A DNA stretch of 64,000 nt from Aspidiotus rigidus (lineage: Eukaryota > Arthropoda > Insecta > Hemiptera > Diaspididae). Below the pieces are notes generated by a model. That model saw nothing but the letters and a program-made list of their open reading frames with translations. It ran no database searches and was not told where the DNA came from. Made by a program: the position numbers and the translations under genes. The first letter of the stretch is position 1. Every line of letters begins with the position of its first letter. Below, piece by piece: positions 57,719 through 64,000 of the stretch. The DNA lies in contig JAVHKY010000029.1 of the NCBI GenBank assembly GCA_035079385.1, positions 8,804,001 through 8,868,000 on the forward strand, in the 5' to 3' direction.

Positions 57719-58566
57719 AAGTCAAGTGTTCGTGAGATATTATTCGTTTACCCCTTTACCTATCTTGGCGTCGTATAAGTCTTCTATGAGAAATACGAGG
57801 TAGCGCGAACTCGCTGTTGTATTGGAATGGTATGTGACAATTCAAGTCTAGGGGACTTGGAAAACTTTCGACTATCCAGCCTTCATTTATTTAATTATTT
57901 AATTATTCAATTATTTAATTATTTAATTATTTAATTATTTAATTATTTAATATTATTTATTTATTTATTTATTTATTTATTATTAATTCTTGTACTAGGT
58001 CAAGTGTTCGTGAGATATTATTCGTTTACCTCTTTACCTATCTCGGCGTCGTATAAGTCTTGTATGAGAAATATTTTGAGGTAATTGTGGGTGTTCTATA
58101 TTTTGAGGTATCAACTTTCGTGGGGCGAACGAGCGATCTCGCTGTTGTATTGGAATGGTATGAGAAAATTCAAGTCTTTTTTGAGAAATATGAGGTGGCG
58201 CAAACTCGCTCCGCTCGTTCGCCCCCTGTCTCGCTGTTGTATTGGAATGGTATGAGACAATTCAAGTCTAGGGGACTTGGAAAAATTTCGACTATCCAGC
58301 CATATATGATAGAAAGAGGGACTTAGAAAACTTTACCTATCTTGGCGTCGTATAAGTCTTCTATGAGAAATATGGGGTAGCGCGAACTCGCTCCGCTCGT
58401 TCGCCCCCTGTCTCGCTGTTGTATTGGAATGGTATGAGAAAATTCAAGTCTAGGGGACTTGGAAAAATTTCGATTATTCAGCCTTTATTTATTTAATTAT
58501 TTAATTATTCAATTATTTAATTATTTAATTATTTATTTATTTTATTTATTTTATTTTTTTATTTTT
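57719..58566 (+). repeat. complex tandem repeat (three units) with (ATTTAATT)n tracts
   Basis: ctttacctatct(t/c)ggcgtcg marks units at 57754, 58032 and 58331 (spacing 278 and 299). Each carries ctcgctgttgtattggaatg and, except the second, gggacttggaaaa-tttcga followed by a cagcc word. An (attt)n/(aatt)n tract of 80-100 bp follows units 1 and 3 (57880-57985, 58484-58566) and contains the same single attc variant. Short segments such as gctccgctcgttcgcccc are repeated within units. Confidence 0.8.
58484..58566 (-). other. A/T-rich 3' tail of the I-like element or the tract it inserted into
   Basis: On the minus strand the element ends GTAAAAATAAAAAAATAAAA and runs into (TAAA)n/(TAATTAAA)n. I-type elements end in short A-rich repeats, but the same tract follows unit 1 of the neighbouring tandem repeat, so part of it may be target DNA. 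Confidence 0.5.
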
Positions 58567-58796
58567 ACGAGCACTAGAGCTTCACGAGGGCTATTGGCTC
58601 GGCGTTACAAAAGTTATGAATATTATAAATAACACTTGAGAAAGGGAGGTTTTAAGGAAGTTGGTAGAGTAACGGAAAGTGAGGAAGGATAAGAGGATGG
58701 AATATAATGTCGAGTGTAACTGCTTCAGGTAATGGTGTGTAAAAGTTTACATTGTGTGTATGTAGAAGGTTGTAGAGGTATAGTCGATGTATGTGT

Positions 58797-61700
58797 TCAG
58801 ATGTGAGCGTAAAAGTCAGTTTGTCTCAGGTAATGTAGGGTATTCGAAATGATGTCCTGGTTGTTTTTGAGTGCTTGGGTGAGAGAAGAGGGGGTATCCG
58901 AAGAAGAGCGAAGGGGTAAAAGTCTGGGGCATGAAAAAAAGTGTTCCACTGTTAATTTGTCTTTTTGACAGTGGGGACATGAGGGAGGGGTTAGGATGTA
59001 GGGACTGATGAGGTGGGCGTGAGTAATTTTTGTGTGACCAATTCTGAGACGAGAGAGAATTACTTCTTCTCTTCTTGTGTTTTGAATGGAGGATACCCAA
59101 GGAACCGGTTTTTTTTTGATACTGAGAAGTTTATTATTTGTTTGATTTTCCCAAAGAGTGTTCCATGATTGTGTGATGAGAGAACGATAGTAATTTTTGT
59201 AATCTAGGGTTGGTAGGGGTGAATTATCAGTTATTTGACTGAGGGAGGTAGCTTGTTTAGCAGCTTGATCAACTGCGTCGTGGTCGGGGAAATTGGTGTG
59301 TCCAGGGATCCATATGAAGATGATTTGAGTGTTGATTGTTTCTAAAGTGTGTAGTGTGAGGAAGATGTGTTGGATTATAGGGTTAGAGTTGTATGCGTCT
59401 GTAAGGGAGTGGAGTGAAGAAAGTGAGTCAGTGAGAATAATGAATTTACCGTTTGGGGGTAGTTGAGAGAGGTGGGAAAGGCAGGAAAAAATGGCCATCA
59501 GTTCGGCTGTAGAAATAGAGGCTATATTTCGGATGCGATGAGAAGATATTTCCCCGTCGATGGAGTATGCGTAGGCTGCTTTAGTAGATGTTTTCGACCC
59601 ATCGGTGAGGCAAAGTGAATGGTCAGGGTATTCTTGAAGTAGTTGGTTGATATTTTGGGTAAAACCAGGTTTGTCAGATTTTGGGATTTCTGTGAGATCT
59701 AGGCGTATTTTAGGTTGAGGGAAGGTCCAAGGGGGGAAGGTTGTGTTTATGGGTTGTAGGGGATGTGCTATGAACGGTTTGTTGATCAGGTGATTGAATT
59801 GAAGGCGAATATGTTTGGTGGAGGATTGGTTGTGATTGTGGTGAAAGATTCGGTTAAAGATTGGAAGTTGTGGTAATTGTGCTACAGAGGATAAAAAGTT
59901 GGAGGTTAGGATGAGCCTTCGAAAGTGAAGGGGAGGATCTGGGGCTTCTGCACATAGGCTAAGTTTGGGGCTGGTGCGATAAGCTCCCAGGGCAATCCTG
60001 AGAGAAGATGTCTGGATGGGGTCGAGTAAGGCAAGGACGGTTTTTTTTGCTGTGTTGTAGATCGGGGAACCATAATCTAATTTTGAGCGAATAAGACTTT
60101 TGTGTAGAAGAAGGAGTAACTTTCTGTTGCAGCCTTTAGATGGGTGAGATATGTATTTTAATATGTTTAGAGCGCGTGTGCATTTGGCTTTGAGGGTTTT
60201 AATGTGGGGGGCCCAGGTAAGTTTTTGGTCAAAATGTAAGCCGAGAAGTTTGCCGTAGTTACGAGATGGGATTTGGAAGTTTTGTAGAATTAGAGGAGGT
60301 AAGGAGGGATAGGATTTCTTTTTTTGAAAATGACTGAGTAGGTTTTCGAGGAAGAAAATCTGAATCCTCTTTTAGATGTCCATGTAGTGATTGAGTTAAG
60401 GGTATCCTGTAGGAGTCTGTGGGCTCTTTGCGGATTTGCTGAACGGATAGTGATGTTATAGTCATCAGCGAAAAGACGCTGGGTGAGGGGGGGGTTTACA
60501 CATTTGGTGATATCATTTATTGCTACTAGAAAAAGTAAGACACTGAAGACTTCTCCTTGAGGGACTCCATTTTGGACCGGAAGGGGAGGGGAGGTTATGT
60601 TATTGATTCTTACTAGAAGGGTTCTGTCGTTGAGAAAAGTTTGTAGGATGTTAGGGAGGTGGCCTCGGAGACCAATTTCGTAAAGTTCGGTAGAGATGAG
60701 GTGTCTCCATACCCGGGGAAAGGCCTCTTGGAGATCAAAGAAGATAGAGTATATGGAGGATTTGTTATTGGGGACATCGTTGATTTGAGATTGGAGATCA
60801 TAAAGGGGTTGTATAGTATTTCGTCCTTTTCTGAAGCCATATTGGAAGGGAAAGAGGATGTTATTGGATTCTAGATACCACAAGAGTCTTTTGTTCAGAA
60901 TTTTTTGAAATAATTTGCCAAGAACGCTAGAAAGAGCTATGGGGCGATATGAGGCAGGGAGGAGAGGGTCCGAGCCAGGTTTCAATATGGGGAGAATGAT
61001 GACTGTTTTCCAGAAGACAGGATAGGTGTTTTGTGAAAAAATAGAGTTGAATAAAGAAAGAAGATAAGTGAGCGAGTTTGGATGGAGATTCTTTATCATG
61101 GCCGCGTGAATGTTGTCAAGTCCGGGGGAGGCGTTTCTCAGATTTTTATTTATAGTATTCGATAGTTCGTTTTCGGAGATGGGGAGGTTGTATGGAAGAG
61201 GTTCATTTGAAGGAGGATCAAAAGATATATCAAATTTTTCTTGTTGGAGTTTGTATTCTAAAAAGTCGGAGTCGTAGTTAGTGTTGGAGGATACTGAGGT
61301 ATAATGTTTAGCTAGGATTTCGGAGATGAGTAGGGGGTCTGAGGTTATTGAGTGATCTGTTTTTAGTTGGCTGATAGAACGAAAAGAACCATTACCCGTG
61401 AGTTTTTTAATATCTCTCCACATGGTGGAGATAGACACAGGATGGTTCAACCCCGCTACAAATGTACTCCAGGACTGTTTCTTACCGGAACGGACCAGGA
61501 CTCTCGCTTTCGCGCGGGCTTTTTTGTATAGGATCAAGTCGGATTGGGTGCGAGTGGAGTTGTACGTGCGGAGGGCTTTTTTGCGGTTTTTAATGGCTAG
61601 TTGGATCTCATTTGACCACCATGGAACTTGATTTGGTTTCTTTTTTCCTGAAGAGCGCGGTATGGAAGATTCTGCGGAGTCGGTAATGAATTTTATGAAA

Positions 61701-62518
61701 GTTTGTAGGGCTGTGGAACAGTTGGAGGGGTCTGGGAGGGAGGAGGTATTTGAAGTAAGGTCGTAAAAGAGATCCCAGTTTGCTTTGTTAATAAGCCAGC
61801 GAGAGGGGGTTGAGAAGTTTTCATTGGATAGAGATTGTGATTGAATTAAAATTGGGAAGTGGTCGCTGTCGCATAAATCGGGGTGGGTAGACCATGTGAG
61901 TTTGGGTGAGAGGGATGAGGATGAGAAGCAGAGGTCAATTGCTGAAAGGGAGCCAGAAGTAGAGTTAAGGTGAGTAGGGATCCCGGGAATGTTGAGAAGT
62001 GTTAGATCGTTATTAGAGGTGAGTAGGTTGTCTAATATGTTGCCGCGTGAATTTGTACGAAATGTACTGGAGATAAGACCCCAGGTGAAACTGTGAGCGT
62101 TAAAGTCCCCCCCAATTACATAAGGGGGAGGGAGGGATTGGATGAGGTCGGCTATATCAAAAAAGTTTGTGTTGTGTGAAGGGGGGATGTATACTGAGCA
62201 GAAGGTGATAGGATGTGAGTGTAGTTGTGGGATGGAGACTGAGATTGTTATATTTTGTAGGGAGCTGGGAGTGTAGATTGGGTGGGCGTTGTATAAAGAG
62301 GATACAAGCAATGTTGTACCACCACAGGCATGATTGTTGGGAGGTTTGAAATGGTCATATCTGAAGATGTTGTAATTTGAGAGTTTGAGTTTTAGAGGGG
62401 GTTTTAGATGAGTTTCTTGAAGAGCAATGATGATAGGTTTGTATTGTGTGATCAAGTTTTGAAGTTCGGGTAGTCGTTTAAAATACCCGTCGACATTCCA
62501 CTGGAGGAGAAGGGTCAT
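58797..62518 (-). pseudogene. I-like ORF2: endonuclease, reverse transcriptase, RNase H (one frameshift)
   Basis: ATG 62518 opens 742 codons. The EN domain (about residues 1-230) has LLQWNVDG, ALQETHL, VIGGDFNAHSFTWG, AIDLCFSS and CDSDHFPIL. The RT (about 490-735) has SYRPIALSSVLGKLFQKIL, SIFFDLQEAFPRVW (motif A), NGVPQGEVFSVLLFL (motif B) and QRLFADDYNI (motif C). A stop at 60292-60290 follows a one-base frame change, best placed at the T7 run 60319-60325. The next frame is open from there to TAA at 58797. It carries KLLGLHFDQKLTWAPHIK, RNase H (CLTDGSK, STAELMAIF, IILTDSLSSLHSL, DHDAVDQAAKQA) and a CPHC...HFFSC motif. Full length would be about 1,240 residues, normal for this group. Confidence 0.9.
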
Positions 62519-62671
62519 ACCTTAGGCACGAGGAAGAGGAAGCGGGAAAGGAAAAGAAGGAAAAGGGGAGGAAAGGAAAGAAGGGAAGGGGAGAGGGAGG
62601 AGAAAATAGTAATAATAATGAGATAAAGAAAATAAAGAAAATAAAGAAAATAAAAGGAAAGAAATAATAAA

Positions 62672-62716
<45 letters not shown>

Positions 62717-62723
62717 TAATGAA
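62519..62723 (-). repeat. inter-ORF low-complexity spacer with (TTA)n microsatellite
   Basis: The plus strand is nearly all purine at 62521-62610 (gaggaagcgggaaaggaaaa), then gaaaataaa repeats, then (aat)n at about 62665-62720. On the element's sense strand this is polypyrimidine then (ATT)n, between the ORF1 stop and the ORF2 start. A frame across it is an artefact. Confidence 0.8.
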
Positions 62724-64000
62724 TTAAGTTGACACATCGCTGTCGTCACCGGAAATTGTGTCCTGCATACTCAAGTGAGAGTTGATTACCCTCATGAGTC
62801 GATTTTTTGTGCCTTTATGCTTCAAAGTTTTGTGGAGTTCCTTGATTGTGTGGATGAATGACTCCCTGTCATTCGTGTAATCTGCTAAGTCGATGGATTT
62901 GGCTTTTGTGTGTTGAAGTTCCGATATAAACTCAATCAAGTTTATTGCTTGAATTTCTGAAGAGTTTGCTGCTGAGGAACAAAAGTCTATTATGGCATCG
63001 TGAATACCAATCGGGAGACTGTGCGCATCGGCTTTCGATTTTTTAGTAGTAGTCACATCGATAGTGGAACTCGAGTTTGAGAAGCGCCTCTCTTTTTTTC
63101 GTTTTTGTGCGGGCAGAGGGTCTATATCGATGTTTTCGGTGGAGTAGGAGGTGTGGTTGTTATCAATAGCAGTCAGAATGTTGCTGGAAGTTGCTTGAGA
63201 AGTTTGGTCCTGAGCGTTGCCATTGGATTCCTTGATAGAAGCTGATTCTGGAAGTTTGGAGTTGGCGTTGGTGGGTTTTGGAATGGCGTCCCTTTTTATT
63301 CGGGCCAGTTTTATTTTTTCGTTGAAGTCTGGTTGTGTGGGTGTGTATGAGTCAGCAGTTGGATTCAATTCATCGTTAGGCAAATCAGTGGGTTTGTTCA
63401 GCGTGGGGCACATTGATGCTTGATGAGAGTTATTTTTGCAGATGTGACATCTGGGTTCTTCCTCGGTAATGAAAATTCGGAACGATTCATTTTCATAGTT
63501 AATTAAGAGAGAACTAGGGATGATCACTTCTTCGTCATCTTCGATGTATACGGCACGACGAAAGCTAGCTATGTGAGTGTAAAGATTTAATTCGGACTGA
63601 TCAACCGAGTCGCAGTTTATACCAATATGGAGCCCATGTATCGCAGAAGTAGTTTTTATGTCGGCTTTATGCAGTTCGTCCAGTATAATGGAGTTCGGAA
63701 TGCAAGGGTGAACGTTTGAGATTATCAGGCGTCGTGAAGGTGCGACGAGTTTCTTTACAGGAATTGACATGTTGTTAACAGTAATGGATTTGTCCAGTAT
63801 AATGGAGTTCGGAATGCAAGGGTGAACGTTTGAGATTATCAGGCGTCGTGAAGGTGCGACGAGTTTCTTTACAGGAATTGACATGTTGTTAACAGTAATG
63901 GATTTGTGTTTGGACGATAGTTGATCTGCTATTTCTACGCTAGACAAGTAGATACATATTCTACGTTTAGAAATTTTTGATGCAGCTAGAATGTTTTTTG
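62724..64000 (-). CDS. I-like ORF1, gag-like nucleic-acid-binding protein (5' end outside window)
   Basis: The frame is open from the window edge to the TAA at 62726-62724. No ATG is needed inside: codons upstream of 63947 continue in frame (ILAASKISKRRICIYLSS), so the start lies beyond 64000. Features include an N-terminal RRLIISNVHPCIP motif seen in insect I-like ORF1, present twice because of a 38-codon tandem duplication, and a zinc knuckle CHICKNNSHQASMC (C-x2-C-x4-H-x4-C). A Lys/Ser-rich middle (QKRKKERRFSNSSS) and an acidic end (SGDDSDVST) follow. It packages element RNA with ORF2. One knuckle is fewer than in many gags. Confidence 0.85.
   Translation of the reverse strand, partial: KNILAASKISKRRICIYLSSVEIADQLSSKHKSITVNNMSIPVKKLVAPSRRLIISNVHPCIPNSIILDKSITVNNMSIPVKKLVAPSRRLIISNVHPCIPNSIILDELHKADIKTTSAIHGLHIGINCDSVDQSELNLYTHIASFRRAVYIEDDEEVIIPSSLLINYENESFRIFITEEEPRCHICKNNSHQASMCPTLNKPTDLPNDELNPTADSYTPTQPDFNEKIKLARIKRDAIPKPTNANSKLPESASIKESNGNAQDQTSQATSSNILTAIDNNHTSYSTENIDIDPLPAQKRKKERRFSNSSSTIDVTTTKKSKADAHSLPIGIHDAIIDFCSSAANSSEIQAINLIEFISELQHTKAKSIDLADYTNDRESFIHTIKELHKTLKHKGTKNRLMRVINSHLSMQDTISGDDSDVST
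63678..63905 (-). repeat. 114-bp in-frame tandem duplication in ORF1
   Basis: Units 63678-63791 and 63792-63905 appear identical over 38 codons (KSITVNNMSIPVKKLVAPSR onwards). The frame is preserved, so the ORF stays open. The lack of visible divergence implies a recent event or an assembly artefact. Confidence 0.9.

Larger units (their letters stand above)
58567..64000 (-). mobile_element. I-like non-LTR retrotransposon, near complete, 5' end off window
   Basis: Minus-strand order: gag-like ORF1 (64000-62724), a polypyrimidine and (TTA)n spacer (62723-62519), ORF2 with EN, RT and RNase H (62518-58797), a 3' UTR of about 230 bp and an A-rich tail. EN + RT + RNase H + C-terminal Cys-His motif fits the I group. 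Only one base change breaks ORF2, so this is a young copy. Related fossils occur at 10.5, 13.7, 39.4, 45.8, 49.1, 49.7, 51.5 and 55.0 kb. Confidence 0.9.

Noticed and set aside
62522..62749. Minus-strand frame of 75 codons with a poly-Ile stretch
   Set aside because: It is a translation of the (ATT)n microsatellite and pyrimidine spacer between ORF1 and ORF2.

Overview
This window reads as nuclear DNA of an arthropod, most likely an insect. It is AT-rich, has spliced exons with GT-AG introns of about 60-210 bp, and has no operons. It is packed with decayed non-LTR retrotransposons (I-like, R1-like, RTE-like and Jockey), Penelope-like elements (PLEs) and short terminal-inverted-repeat (TIR) DNA elements. 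The mix fits Hymenoptera and other insects, but nothing here fixes the order. No bacterial, organellar or CRISPR feature was seen.

Layout. 0-5 kb: PLE fragments, an unidentified tandemly duplicated coding relic, and a broken PLE (RT plus GIY-YIG) on the minus strand with its own 3' end inverted at its head. 5-8 kb: apparently empty. 8-10.3 kb: TIR elements, including a 222-bp element nested in one arm of a larger one with a readable empty site. 10.5-15.1 kb: I-like and R1-like fossils. 17-19.2 kb: several local tandem repeats. 19.2-22.7 kb: little recognisable. 22.9-25.6 kb: two PLE fragments that are duplicates of each other, separated by a TCGA-rich tract holding a 5'-truncated Jockey copy. 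28-31.5 kb: an internally deleted RTE-like element and a decayed gag with a SAP domain. 33.4-37.6 kb: an interrupted R1-like element, a minisatellite holding a TA-flanked MITE, and a PLE. 39.4-40.8 kb: an I-like fossil with an insert.

42-45.6 kb is the only part that looks like host genes: a two-finger C2H2 protein in at least three exons, two other spliced gene ends, a secreted EGF-domain protein exon with a retroposon downstream of its splice donor, and a codon-biased C-terminal exon of unknown identity. 45.8-52.1 kb: more I-like fossils. 51.2-53.4 kb: a long inverted repeat enclosing a pogo/Tigger-type MITE. 55-58.6 kb: I-like, RTE-like and PLE relics, a palindromic TIR element and a complex tandem repeat.

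58.6-64 kb holds the best preserved element, an I-like non-LTR retrotransposon on the minus strand. It has a gag-like ORF1 (running off the window edge), a full EN-RT-RNase H ORF2 broken by one base at a homopolymer, a 3' UTR and an A/T-rich tail. Most of the I-like fossils elsewhere resemble it and were probably mobilised by related copies.
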